DNA from: Agathobaculum butyriciproducens | Lineage (GTDB): Bacteria > Bacillota > Clostridia > Oscillospirales > Butyricicoccaceae | Direction of reading: 5' to 3' | Assembly: GCA_003096535.1 (NCBI GenBank) | Contig: QEKJ01000001.1 | Coordinates: forward strand, 1 to 64,000 | DNA: 64,000 nucleotides | In this document: positions 7,882 to 16,471 of the stretch, piece by piece | How positions within the stretch are numbered: position 1 is the first letter of the stretch | Layout of the letters: each line of letters begins with the position of its first letter | Program-made: the position numbers and the translations under genes | Notes under the pieces: model-generated | Databases searched by the model: none | What the model was told of the DNA's origin: nothing | The model's input: only the letters and a program-made list of their open reading frames with translations

Positions 7882-8868
7882 ATGCGTGAAATTGACAGAC
7901 AAATCGAACAATTCCTGACCCATTGCAGCATGAAGCAGCTTTCTAAAAAGACGCTCAAAGCATACAATCAGACCTTGTATTTGCTGGCGAATTATCTGGA
8001 GCAGGTACACAGCATCACAAGTGCAGAACAGGTAAAAGCGTTTCATATCTCTGCGTACATTGGCTATTTGCAGGAGCGTGGTAAGTATACTGTGGCGTGT
8101 AGCTGCAATCACACACAGCAGAATTATCCTGAGCGGCGTACAGACTACAAACGCAGTATTTCTAAAACAACTATCAACAATTATATTCGTAATATGCGCG
8201 TATTCTTTAACTTCTTGGTTGAATTTGATTATATCGAACGCAGTCCTATGCGCAAGATAAAGCAGCTGAAAAATGCGCGTCATTCTGTGGATTTTATTAC
8301 AGACAGCCAGTTTGAAAGCATTATTGGTTCACTTGATATGGCAAAATTCCATGAGTACCGCGACAAGGTGATTATCGAACTGCTACTTGATTCGGGTATG
8401 CGCATTGGTGAGTGTTTAGCCATTCAGATGAGCGATATAGACCTGCTCAAAAACTGTATCGTTCTGCCATGTGAGAACACCAAAGGCAAGAAAACGCGCA
8501 CGGTGTTTTTCAGCAACGAGGTTCGCAAGTCCCTGCGGCTGTGGATTCGCCACAAGGACAGCTTTATAGAGAGTGAATACCTGTTCCCTTCCACGCACAA
8601 TCGCGCACTCAGCGTCAATGGCTTTGAAAGCAATATGCGTGTTTACGGCAATCGAGCAGGCGTGCCGAATGTTTCCCCAAAGGTGTTCCGCAATAACTTT
8701 GCAAAGCGTTTTCTGCTCAATGGCGGCGATATTTTCACGCTGTCGAAAATTCTCGGACATTCGTCCGTCGCTATTACCGAAGCGGCCTATCTCGATTTGA
8801 CAGATGATGATTTGCGGGAACAGTATCAGCGATTCTCGCCTGTGGCAAATATGAGGGTTAGACAGTGA
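7882..8868 (+). CDS. Tyrosine recombinase/integrase of the element
   Basis: A 328-aa phage-type integrase. It has an N-terminal core-binding SAM-like domain (about 1-125) and a catalytic domain with the Arg of SGMRIGE, the beta-hairpin Lys of TKGKKTR, box II PKVFRNNFAKRF (Lys in place of the common His, Asn after the Arg), LGHSSVAITEAAYL and the Tyr nucleophile in that segment. The start ATG 7882 follows GAGGTG; an upstream GTG at 7855 lies inside the hairpin. Its position beside the left repeat is typical of an integrase adjacent to its attachment site. Confidence 0.93.
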   Translation: MREIDRQIEQFLTHCSMKQLSKKTLKAYNQTLYLLANYLEQVHSITSAEQVKAFHISAYIGYLQERGKYTVACSCNHTQQNYPERRTDYKRSISKTTINNYIRNMRVFFNFLVEFDYIERSPMRKIKQLKNARHSVDFITDSQFESIIGSLDMAKFHEYRDKVIIELLLDSGMRIGECLAIQMSDIDLLKNCIVLPCENTKGKKTRTVFFSNEVRKSLRLWIRHKDSFIESEYLFPSTHNRALSVNGFESNMRVYGNRAGVPNVSPKVFRNNFAKRFLLNGGDIFTLSKILGHSSVAITEAAYLDLTDDDLREQYQRFSPVANMRVRQ

Positions 8869-9061
8869 AGCAGCCTTGAAGCGGACAAGGCTATATATGC
8901 TATCAAAAATTCTGAAATTTGTCAAGTAATTTGAAAATCAGTCGTTTAATTCTCAAAAAGCTTGCAATTTTTCCACGAATGGTGTAATATACCTACATCA
9001 CGAATGCAGCTTACAGAAAGTGTAAAAGCGTTCCAAAAATATTCTATAAAGGAGGGGTCAT

Positions 9062-9604
9062 ATGCTTAATGACCTAAGTACCCTAACAAACGAAGTATGG
9101 AGCATGATTGCTGAATTTCCTGATTATCAGGTATCAAATCACGGCAGGGTAAAACATATTTACCTCAACGGCAGAGAATACATTTTACACCCATGGTTGG
9201 ATAGATATGGGTATCCTACAGTACACATTCACGGAACAACACAGCGCGTTCATCGACTGGTAGCACAAGCCTTTATCCCCAATCCATGGAATTTACCTGA
9301 GGTACACCACAGAAACCGCAATCGCGCAGATAACCGTGTAGAAAATCTCCGTTGGTGCAGCAGACGCAAGCATATGCGTAAACATCACATAGGTATTCCT
9401 ATTGTGTGTCTGGATAAGGATACTTATGAACTGCTTAACACATATAACTCTGCCGCAGAAGCCGAAAATGACAGAGGTATTCCGCAGAGAAGTATTCGTT
9501 CCTGCTGCACAAGAGAAAACAATCTGTGCGGCGGTTATCGCTGGATGAATCTTACAGACTACAACGAATGGATAAATGAGCAGAAGCGCAATCACGCAGC
9601 TTAA
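9062..9604 (+). CDS. NUMOD4/HNH endonuclease-like protein
   Basis: A 180-aa protein with an N-terminal NUMOD4-like motif (EVWSMIAEFPDYQVSNHGRV, about 11-30) and an HNH-like core (VHRLVAQAFIP then HHRNRNRADNRVENLRW, about 61-98). A NUMOD1-like DNA-binding tail follows (YNSAAEAENDRGIPQRSI, about 128-145). Such proteins are free-standing homing-type nucleases of phages and mobile elements. The start follows AAAGGAGGGGTCAT. The usual HxD of the core reads HHRN here, so activity is uncertain. The 190-bp gap before it contains no gene. Confidence 0.82.
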   Translation: MLNDLSTLTNEVWSMIAEFPDYQVSNHGRVKHIYLNGREYILHPWLDRYGYPTVHIHGTTQRVHRLVAQAFIPNPWNLPEVHHRNRNRADNRVENLRWCSRRKHMRKHHIGIPIVCLDKDTYELLNTYNSAAEAENDRGIPQRSIRSCCTRENNLCGGYRWMNLTDYNEWINEQKRNHAA

Positions 9605-9612
9605 CGATATTG

Positions 9613-9640
9613 GACGAGCGGGAGCACTCCCGCTCGTTCG
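9613..9640 (+). terminator. Hairpin terminator after the HNH gene
   Basis: ACGAGCGGGAG/CTCCCGCTCGT, an 11-bp stem with a 2-3 nt loop, followed by a weakly T-rich tail. Confidence 0.7.
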
Positions 9641-9856
9641 CTATTTAATAGAGTAAGCACTCCCTTCGCGTTCTCAGCGTTCACACGCGCTGTAATGCAC
9701 GTTTGCGTTTTTGCCGTATCCTACACGTTGAAAAGTGTAAAAACCGAGAGAGTATGCGGAATATCGATTATAAAGTTTTTGCAACTTTTATCCCCAAAAT
9801 AATATTATTTTAATAGTATTAATAGCAGAAAAATAAACTTTTTATTTGGCAAAGTA

Positions 9857-9885
9857 TTGACAGGCATGGACTCCTATGATATTAT
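9857..9885 (+). promoter_or_regulatory. Strong promoter for the element's structured RNA / replication genes
   Basis: TTGACA and TATTAT at exactly 17-bp spacing in a very AT-rich stretch. The predicted start is near 9892. The preceding 9641-9856 region holds no gene that can be supported. Confidence 0.8.
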
Positions 9886-9891
9886 ATTTAT

Positions 9892-10091
9892 ACAATCAAG
9901 GGAGTATCCGAAGTACAAGGCGTGCTCGCTTGTATCTATTAGCTAATAGAAGTTTGTCAGCATCGGAGGTGGTAACACCTGAAATATTGTGTATCGAATA
10001 TAGGTTGGAGTATTTTACGCCAGCTTGGTTTGTTGCACCCTATTTTAAGTGTATACCACTCTCTGATGACTGCCTTTAGGCAGTCTTTTTT
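9892..10091 (+). ncRNA. Structured leader or small RNA of about 200 nt
   Basis: Lies between a strong promoter and the terminator GACTGCC/GGCAGTC plus TTTTTT (10068-10091). Visible hairpins are TACAAG/CTTGTA (9914-9934), CTATTAG/CTAATAG (9936-9949) and AGGTG/CACCT (9967-9980). The 5' GGGAGT (9900-9905) can pair with ACTCTC (10058-10063) just before the terminator, closing the molecule. No known RNA family was recognised. Being directly upstream of the replication-type genes, it may be an attenuator/antisense-controlled leader or a free RNA. Confidence 0.55.
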
Positions 10092-10130
10092 GATTCTGAT
10101 AACATTTTGGTCGAAAGGAGGTGAATTTAT

Positions 10131-10325
10131 ATGCAAAAAATTTGTGATTGTGAAATTTTAGGCAAGCGTCCAACTAATGGTAATATTTATAAATATTGTT
10201 ATCGTGTTAAAATCAACAATGAATCAGCATGGGCAAATTCTCGCGTTGAATATAATGTTGGAGATACCGCAACACTATACTTAAAACCTTCTGATTATAA
10301 TATGTGGTTCGCGTTCATTAAGTAA
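10131..10325 (+). CDS. Small hypothetical protein, 64 aa
   Basis: Not recognised. Begins MQKICDCEILGKRPTNG with several aromatic residues and could form a small beta-rich (OB/SH3-like) fold. The start is well supported by AAAGGAGGTGAATTTAT. It lies between the structured RNA terminator and the helicase gene, so it is probably expressed by readthrough of that terminator. Confidence 0.62.
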   Translation: MQKICDCEILGKRPTNGNIYKYCYRVKINNESAWANSRVEYNVGDTATLYLKPSDYNMWFAFIK

Positions 10326-10388
10326 TATCTGCTTTCCAGAAAGCGAGGTGATGCCTATAGCAATTTTTCTACAGGAGGTGCATATCAT

Positions 10389-11636
10389 ATGCCAAACACA
10401 GAACTAAAAGTAGTAGATATGCCTATGGGAACAGGCAAAACCACAGGCATGATACACCTTATGAACACTTTTTCTGATAGGCAATATCTGTTTGTTACGC
10501 CCTATAAAACAGAGCGCGAACGCATACAAACAGAATGTCCTGCCTTGGATTTTCACATACCCACGAATGAACGCAGCAGGTTAGATGAATGTCATCGCTT
10601 CATCAAACAGGGTAAAAATATTGCTACAACACACGCCTTGTTCTCCTATTTCAATCCAGAAACGATGGATTTGTTGTCCAGACAGCACTATACCCTAATA
10701 ATAGATGAAGAACCTGACTGCATTTTTGATACCTTAATTGTGCCGCAAGAGGATTTTCATATGCTTAAAAGTGAAAATTACTTCAAGGTATCAGAAACAA
10801 ATAAGCAGTTGCAGCTAAATCCTGAACGCGAATATACAGGTTCAATATCAGGATTTTCCGAGTTGTACAAACTTTGTGACAGACACAGCTTCTACTTGGT
10901 CGATGACTTAACCGCTGAACAGAACCGTATTGGTATCATTGGTGTTATGAATCCTGAGATATTCAACTGTTTTGACGAAATTTTCATACTTACATACCTA
11001 TTCGCAGATAGCAATTACGACTGTTACCGTCGATTTTGTCGTATTCCATATGCCTATTATCATATTGCGGATAACACCTTATGTGAAGGAAAATTCGATG
11101 ATACCGCGTTCCGTGAACAATGCAAGTCACTTATACGCCTGTATAGCGGCAGACTGAACTTTCGTCCACCTGATGAGCGCAATCAAAGAGCTGTTACTCT
11201 ATCAAAAAGTTTTTACCAGAACGCTTCTACACAAATGTTATCGCGTGTTAGGTGCAATGCGAGTAATTTTATCCGTAATATTTGTCATGGAAGGCAAACA
11301 GACACCCTATGGAGCACATATGCGGACTACAAGAGTACAATAGAAGGCGGCGGCTGTTACAGCAAAAGTTTTGTGTCCTGCAACTGTAGAGCCACGAACG
11401 CATATAGGGACAGGCGTATTTTGGCCTACCTGCTCAATCTGTATCCACATCCCTACTTAGTACGTTGGCTGCTTCATAACAATATTGATGTCAACCTAAA
11501 ACACTTTCCGCTTACTATGCTGCTGCAATGGGTATTTCGCTCTCAGATACGCGATGGAAAGCCTATAGAGTTATATCTCCCCTCTGCGCGTATGCGAGAA
11601 ATACTCTCAGAGTACTTAGCAGGAGAAATCTGCTAA
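10389..11636 (+). CDS. SF2 helicase-like replication protein of the element
   Basis: A 415-aa protein with Walker A MGTGKTT (about 14-20), motif Ia-like FVTPYKTER, and Walker B-like IIDEEPD (about 107-113). The C-terminal block (NAYRDRRILAYLLNLYPHP, then LLQWVFRSQIRDGKPIELYLPSARMREIL) resembles phage and plasmid origin-binding/DEAD-box proteins. It is probably the element's replication initiator or helicase. The start is ATG 10389 with GGAGGTGCATATC just upstream. No primase or relaxase is adjacent. Confidence 0.75.
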   Translation: MPNTELKVVDMPMGTGKTTGMIHLMNTFSDRQYLFVTPYKTERERIQTECPALDFHIPTNERSRLDECHRFIKQGKNIATTHALFSYFNPETMDLLSRQHYTLIIDEEPDCIFDTLIVPQEDFHMLKSENYFKVSETNKQLQLNPEREYTGSISGFSELYKLCDRHSFYLVDDLTAEQNRIGIIGVMNPEIFNCFDEIFILTYLFADSNYDCYRRFCRIPYAYYHIADNTLCEGKFDDTAFREQCKSLIRLYSGRLNFRPPDERNQRAVTLSKSFYQNASTQMLSRVRCNASNFIRNICHGRQTDTLWSTYADYKSTIEGGGCYSKSFVSCNCRATNAYRDRRILAYLLNLYPHPYLVRWLLHNNIDVNLKHFPLTMLLQWVFRSQIRDGKPIELYLPSARMREILSEYLAGEIC

Positions 11637-12088
11637 ACTGCTTCAAAACCCCTTGGTAAATAAAGGAATACAAGCCTTGCGTCCTTAGAATAAATATATG
11701 TCTATATACCACCAGCAACAATGAAAGCTGTTCATATAAATTATAATCACACTAACACAAATATTTTTACACTAATATATCTATCAACAAGCAAAAACCG
11801 CCGCTAGCTCTTACGAGCCAGCGGCGGAAACCTTGCGGAATTAATATACCAGTAATCGGTAGTTGTAGCTTATCCAACATATAAAAACGATAACGATATA
11901 ACTATTTATTTTTGCGTATCGTTTATCCAAATCACATATTTAATACAAAAAATTCATTGAACATTTATCGTATATAACCATTTAGCATTATTAACAAATA
12001 ATATATTTTATTTCTACTTATTATACCATAAAATCATTCTATAATGCATAATCCGAACTTTAATCGTACTTTATTATATTATTAAGTC
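11637..12088. other. AT-rich intergenic region, candidate origin or spacer
   Basis: 450 bp with no supportable gene. It contains the GC-rich hairpin at 11798-11827 and a long run of A/T with short repeats such as ACGATAACGATATAAC near 11887. Position next to the helicase gene would suit a replication origin, but no iteron array is clear. Confidence 0.35.
11793..11827 (-). terminator. Hairpin terminator on the minus strand
   Basis: CCGCCGCTAGCTC and its near-perfect complement form a 12-13 bp stem. On the minus strand it is followed by TTTTTGC. It probably ends transcripts from the RHH gene 260 bp away. Confidence 0.6.
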
Positions 12089-12289
12089 TTACGGCTCATC
12101 AATAATTTGTAATTTATCTAATGCAAATTCAACGCATTTCAAAATTAACTCATTTCTGGTTCTTCCAGTACGAGCAGATACCTTATCAAGCTGTTTTAAT
12201 ACATCATTAGGCATACGACAAGATACCACGGATGTTTCACCGTAGTTCTTTTTCGCTCTAATAATAAACTTATCATCATTGTTGTTCAT
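12089..12289 (-). CDS. Ribbon-helix-helix (CopG/Arc-like) regulator
   Basis: About 66 aa. SVVSCRMPNDVLKQLDKVSARTG supplies the N-terminal beta strand and first helix, and RTRNELILKCVEFALDKL the second helix. The frame opens at 12298, but GAGGT fits the ATG at 12289 better. It is divergent from the cargo operon, and a dyad overlaps that operon's -10 box, so it is probably its repressor (inference). Confidence 0.78.
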   Translation of the reverse strand: MNNNDDKFIIRAKKNYGETSVVSCRMPNDVLKQLDKVSARTGRTRNELILKCVEFALDKLQIIDEP

Positions 12290-12349
12290 AATCATCATAC
12301 CTCTGTATTATTCTACATGAATATTTGTAGTATTTGTATATTACAAAGG

Positions 12350-12379
12350 TTTACAAGTGTAGTGTTATATGTTACACTA
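12350..12379 (+). promoter_or_regulatory. Cargo-operon promoter with overlapping dyad
   Basis: TTTACA (12350) and TACACT (12373) are 17 bp apart. TAGTGT (12360-12365) and ACACTA (12374-12379) form an inverted repeat across spacer and -10, a probable RHH operator. Confidence 0.62.
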
Positions 12380-12401
12380 TGGAAAAAGGGAGGTAATTTA
12401 T

Positions 12402-12869
12402 ATGGCATTAGTAAAATGTCCTCAATGCAACAACGAAATCAGTGATACGGTAGAAAAATGTCCACATTGTGGAAATACAATCTCTCACAATGTTCTTCCT
12501 GTATCAACTCCTGCCCCTTCGGTGCAGAATAACATTCCTAAATTTTTAACGATTGCTGCTTTGATTTTAGCTATTATTGGAACTTGTTTCTTAATTAAGG
12601 GATTCCATGTTAAAAACGTATATAAAAACTACTCCAGCAGTGATTATTACTACGATTATGACGATAATGTAAATGCTTATGTAGGCGGTGACGCATATAA
12701 CTACATTATCAACGGTACATATTTTGCTGGCTTCATGGCCTTAACTGGTACGATGTATTTATGTGCAACTGGCTTATTCTGTACTTCACTGCTGCTGAAT
12801 AATAAGAAACAGACTGTTGAAGTACGTCCTACATCTGACACTATTGCAGAAGAATTACCTAATATTTAA
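12402..12869 (+). CDS. Zinc-ribbon membrane protein, 155 aa
   Basis: The N-terminal zinc ribbon is CPQCN/CPHCG (Cys 6, 9, 20, 23). A linker follows, then two membrane helices (about 45-65 and 105-130) that enclose a Tyr/Asp-rich loop with SSDYYYDYDDN. The role is unknown; such proteins are common in Clostridia accessory regions. The start ATG 12402 follows GGGAGGTAATTTAT. First gene of the three-gene cargo operon. Confidence 0.78.
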   Translation: MALVKCPQCNNEISDTVEKCPHCGNTISHNVLPVSTPAPSVQNNIPKFLTIAALILAIIGTCFLIKGFHVKNVYKNYSSSDYYYDYDDNVNAYVGGDAYNYIINGTYFAGFMALTGTMYLCATGLFCTSLLLNNKKQTVEVRPTSDTIAEELPNI

Positions 12870-12895
12870 GTTTTATATACTATTGGTGATACATA

Positions 12896-14032
12896 ATGAA
12901 GAAAATAGCATTGTTTTTATTAACTTACTGTATGTTTCTGACCTGCTGTGCATGTCAAGGACAGCAGCAGCAGAGTGACAACAGCACTTCCGAAAATACT
13001 TCTACTGCGGATGCAGCACCTTCACAGGAAACCGAAGAAGTTCCAACTTCTATTGAAGATGAACTGTCCCCTGCATTAACCGAAGCTGACAAAGCCAATA
13101 TTCCGATTGAAATGGCAAGAAACAATGTCGATTTTGGCTTATATCAGATAAAAGATGGTTGGATTTACGGTGCAGCCGCAAATGAGGGTAACGGAAAACT
13201 TTACTTTGCTAAACGTCGTTTGGAAGATAGTACATGGACTACCTTAAATGGCTGCTATATCGTTGATTTTGATTTCTACAATGAATTTGTATATGCCATT
13301 TTGAGTGAGGATAGCGAAGGACAGCATACACCTATCTACAGAATGAATTTGGGTGGAAGTAATACAACAAAGATTGTAGATGGTAAAACTGCTTTTCTGC
13401 AAATTAAGGGCGATAAACTGTATTTTAACCTCTATGATGAAAACGATATACCCTATTTTACTTCCTGTGATTTAGATGGCTCTAATATGAAGCGCTTAAT
13501 TGATAAGGAAGTGTACTATCCCTATACGCCTGACGGCAATATCATCTTCTATCAGGATGATAAGGACGAAGAAACACTACACAAATTCAATCTCACCACG
13601 CAAGAAGATGTTCGTATTTCTTCTCCGCACATGTACGTTCCTATCTATGACGGCAAACATACATTATTTTACGTTCGTAACTATAAATCAACCAGAGACA
13701 ATAGCTTTACTGGCGATTTAGTAAAACGTAATATTGATACAGGAGAAGAAGCAGTATTGTATGCAGGCGCATATACAGGTGATTTGCTCTATGTAAATGA
13801 TTATCTGTATTTTGCTAATATGAACGATGAGCAACGGCTCTATGCCATTGATACCAACGGCGAAAATATCAAACTGATTTCCGATGACCCTTATACATCG
13901 CGTGTCATGTATACTGGAAACAAACTGATTTACTCTGTTTTTGATACTGACGATAACGGTGTACCGCAATCTGTCAACAATATTTACTGTTGTGAACCAG
14001 ATGGCAGCAACAGAATTGCTTTGCTCGACTAA
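12896..14032 (+). CDS. DUF5050-type beta-propeller lipoprotein
   Basis: 378 aa. A lipoprotein signal peptide (MKKIALFLLTYCMFL, Cys-rich lipobox near residues 17-20) is followed by a Gln/Ser/Thr linker. Repeated blades then read like 'YFNLYDENDIPYFTSCDLDG', 'IYRMNLGGSN' and 'LYAIDTNGEN', as in DUF5050/LDL-receptor-type propellers. It is predicted to sit on the outer face of the membrane. The start is 26 bp after the zinc-ribbon gene with a weak ribosome site (GGTGATACATA). Ligand unknown. Confidence 0.76.
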   Translation: MKKIALFLLTYCMFLTCCACQGQQQQSDNSTSENTSTADAAPSQETEEVPTSIEDELSPALTEADKANIPIEMARNNVDFGLYQIKDGWIYGAAANEGNGKLYFAKRRLEDSTWTTLNGCYIVDFDFYNEFVYAILSEDSEGQHTPIYRMNLGGSNTTKIVDGKTAFLQIKGDKLYFNLYDENDIPYFTSCDLDGSNMKRLIDKEVYYPYTPDGNIIFYQDDKDEETLHKFNLTTQEDVRISSPHMYVPIYDGKHTLFYVRNYKSTRDNSFTGDLVKRNIDTGEEAVLYAGAYTGDLLYVNDYLYFANMNDEQRLYAIDTNGENIKLISDDPYTSRVMYTGNKLIYSVFDTDDNGVPQSVNNIYCCEPDGSNRIALLD

Positions 14033-14069
14033 ATTACCACAACCCTAAATCATTACGAGGGAAGATAGT

Positions 14070-16262
14070 ATGGAAAAATATACAATAGTACAACACGAAC
14101 AGCGTTTACACTGGCTAAAGGATTGCCCTGTATTATTACAGTCCTATGCACTCACAAAGAGCAATACTAACAACAGCATTTTCTTACAGTGTAAGTTTGA
14201 GAATATAGCTGATAAGTCTATCAAAGCTATGAATATCGCTGTTAAATGTTCTGATGTATCACATCAAGAATTGGCGAATGTTGGTAACTTCCCCTATCTT
14301 GATATTAACGTACAGCCTTATACGCTGTTTGGAGATAAAACGCCTGTAGCTTTACCTAATAATACAACCAGAAATGTTTGTATTATTCCGTTAAAAATTA
14401 TTTTTAGCGATGATACCACATGGGAAAATACTTCCGAGCGGGCGTATGAATTAGCTGAGTATGAACAGCAGCCTATATCTTCGTTAGGTGAACTGGCAGA
14501 CCAGTATAAGCGGGATTTGCATAAGATATGCACAGACAGTGAAAAGCATAATTATCTGCCTGCTAATATAAATGGGTTTACTATTTGTGGATGTAGCAAA
14601 GTGGTATTAAACAATACCGAAAGTTGTCCGCAATGCGGCATAAACTTTCAAGATTTGCTGAACGTAAATGATTCTGGTAAGCTGCACGACCACTTAACGC
14701 AATACGAAGCCGCTTTAGCTGAGAAAGCGCAGCAAGAGCAATTATTAGAGCAGGAACGCTTGCAGAAAGCAGCACTTGCAAAACAAAAATTCAAAACCAC
14801 TGCTAAAAAAGTTGGCATAATCGGCAGTGGCGTTATCGCAATCGCATTATTGGGTGTATTAACAAAGCAGGTTATTATACCGAACGTTCAGTATTCTAAT
14901 GCAGAGCATAAAGCACAAAGCGGAGAATATGATGAAGCTATACAGGCTTTTATTAGTCTTGGTGATTTTAAGGATGCTTCTGAAAAAGTATTGGAAACTA
15001 AATACAACTGGGCTAAAGACAAGTTAGCACAGGGCGATACCGAAGGTGCAATTTCTTTGTTCTCCACGCTTGGTGATTACTCCGATGCACGCGCACAAAT
15101 CACAGAAATTCAAAACCAAACGCAATATGATAAGGCCATGGCGGCATATCAAGCTAAACAATACGCGGATGCGCAATCAATATTCGCCGCTTTAGGCAGT
15201 TATAAGGATTCTGCTGAAAAAGCCACAGACTGCAAAAATAAAATAGGCGAAGCACATTATTCCGCAGCTACAACAGCCTTGAGTAAGAATGATACTTCGA
15301 CCGCTCTACATGAATTTTTACAAGCTGTTCCCTACAAGGACAGTATCTCTCAGGCTCGCAAATTAGGAAACTTTGATAGCAAAATCCGTATAGGACAAAG
15401 TTGCATATATTATTTTGCTTCTGATGGTTCTATTAAAATTTCAGGTAATACAGGCGCTGTTCCTTCTGTACCAAATTGGAAAAATCTTATCTCGTTCTCT
15501 GCTGTTCGCGCTTCTCAATTTACACACAGTTTTGGAAACGCTGTAATGGGATTGCAAAGCAATGGCAGTGTTGTAACAGATGGCGGCGGATATGGTTTTA
15601 TGAGTAATGCTGTTTCTGGTTGGAGCAATCTTAAAGAAATTGTCCTTGGTGATTCTGGTTTTGGCCCTCCGCATGTAGTAGGCTTAAAGCAAGATGGTAC
15701 TGTAGTTGCAGAGGGCTGGAGCGGACGGCAACGCGCTGGAGAAACAGGTTGGAAGATGGATGGCGGCGGAGAAGAATGTAAAGTCTCTGCATGGAAGAAT
15801 ATCAAACATATCGTTGCAGGTGATGGCTATACTGCTGGTTTAACAACAGCAAATACAGTGGTAGTTGCAAACCGCGATAACTACGATTTTAGCGCTGCTA
15901 CAACATGGGAAGATATTGCATTTCTATCAGCAGGAGAACATCATATTGTCGGGTTTAAGACTGATGGTTCTATTGTGGCTACTGGTAGCAACAATACTTC
16001 TCAATGTGAAGTATCTGATTGGAATGATATGATAACCGTATGTGCAGGAACAAACCATACACTCGGGTTAAAAGCAGACGGAACAGTTGTTGCTACAGGA
16101 GATAACGAGCACGGTCAATGTAATACGTCCGATTGGAAAAATATCGTTGCTATCTGGGCTGGAAATTTATATAGCCTTGGTTTGAAGTCTGATGGTACAT
16201 TTGTTTTTGCAGGTGAAACTGAACAGTGGCAAAATGATATAGCTGATTGGAAATTCTGGTAA
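14070..16262 (+). CDS. Membrane-anchored zinc-ribbon / TPR-like / RCC1-repeat protein, 730 aa
   Basis: Domain order: N-terminal beta-rich domain (1-130), zinc ribbon (CGC at 173-175 and CPQC at 186-189), coiled coil (about 205-245), membrane helix (about 248-270), and TPR-like repeats of the form 'A...Y.EAI..F..LGDF.DA' (about 280-430). An RCC1/BLIP-II-like propeller follows (about 455-730), with units such as 'AGTNHTLGLKADGTVVATGDNEHGQC'. The propeller would be extracellular and the zinc ribbon cytosolic, or the reverse. No function is established. It is the last cargo gene, with GAGGGAAGATAGT before its ATG. Confidence 0.8.
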   Translation: MEKYTIVQHEQRLHWLKDCPVLLQSYALTKSNTNNSIFLQCKFENIADKSIKAMNIAVKCSDVSHQELANVGNFPYLDINVQPYTLFGDKTPVALPNNTTRNVCIIPLKIIFSDDTTWENTSERAYELAEYEQQPISSLGELADQYKRDLHKICTDSEKHNYLPANINGFTICGCSKVVLNNTESCPQCGINFQDLLNVNDSGKLHDHLTQYEAALAEKAQQEQLLEQERLQKAALAKQKFKTTAKKVGIIGSGVIAIALLGVLTKQVIIPNVQYSNAEHKAQSGEYDEAIQAFISLGDFKDASEKVLETKYNWAKDKLAQGDTEGAISLFSTLGDYSDARAQITEIQNQTQYDKAMAAYQAKQYADAQSIFAALGSYKDSAEKATDCKNKIGEAHYSAATTALSKNDTSTALHEFLQAVPYKDSISQARKLGNFDSKIRIGQSCIYYFASDGSIKISGNTGAVPSVPNWKNLISFSAVRASQFTHSFGNAVMGLQSNGSVVTDGGGYGFMSNAVSGWSNLKEIVLGDSGFGPPHVVGLKQDGTVVAEGWSGRQRAGETGWKMDGGGEECKVSAWKNIKHIVAGDGYTAGLTTANTVVVANRDNYDFSAATTWEDIAFLSAGEHHIVGFKTDGSIVATGSNNTSQCEVSDWNDMITVCAGTNHTLGLKADGTVVATGDNEHGQCNTSDWKNIVAIWAGNLYSLGLKSDGTFVFAGETEQWQNDIADWKFW

Positions 16263-16317
16263 CATCCTATATTCAAAGAGGGATAGCCCTGCGCTATCCC
16301 TTTTCTTGTGTATTAAT

Positions 16318-16431
16318 GTTCGCAAAAGTGTACTTTTACGAATACAGTAAATTGCTATCAAGTCTTAGTTCGTAAATATTGTATTTTAGTTTGCGGATAT
16401 GTTTGTAAAACGATTGACTATTACGAACAAA
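16318..16431. promoter_or_regulatory. res-like site: three dyads upstream of the serine recombinase
   Basis: Three inverted pairs of TTCGYAA-like half sites: TTCGCAAAAGT/ACTTTTACGAA (16319-16342), TTCGTAAATA with TTTGCGGATA (about 16369-16399), and GTTTGTAAAA with TTACGAACAA (about 16401-16430). The last overlaps the promoter's -35. The arrangement matches resolution sites of Tn3-type resolvases and would allow autoregulation. Confidence 0.6.
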
Positions 16432-16442
16432 ACTGCTATACT
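16414..16442 (+). promoter_or_regulatory. Promoter of the serine recombinase gene
   Basis: TTGACT and TATACT at 17-bp spacing, 30 bp before the start codon. Confidence 0.78.
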
Positions 16443-16471
16443 ATTCGCATAGAGCAAAGGAGATTTACGAT

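Noticed and set aside
9961-9985. T-box-like GGTGGTAAC element
   Set aside because: Only about 75 nt from the predicted start, with no specifier stem, no downstream aminoacyl-tRNA synthetase or amino acid gene, and the pairing is a simple local hairpin.
9876-10079. 67-aa frame inside the structured RNA
   Set aside because: Starts within the -10 box of the promoter, has no ribosome site and no similarity to known proteins; hairpins explain the region better.
11637-12088. Defined replication origin with iterons
   Set aside because: AT-richness and one hairpin are visible but no repeated binding sites; only noted as a weak candidate.
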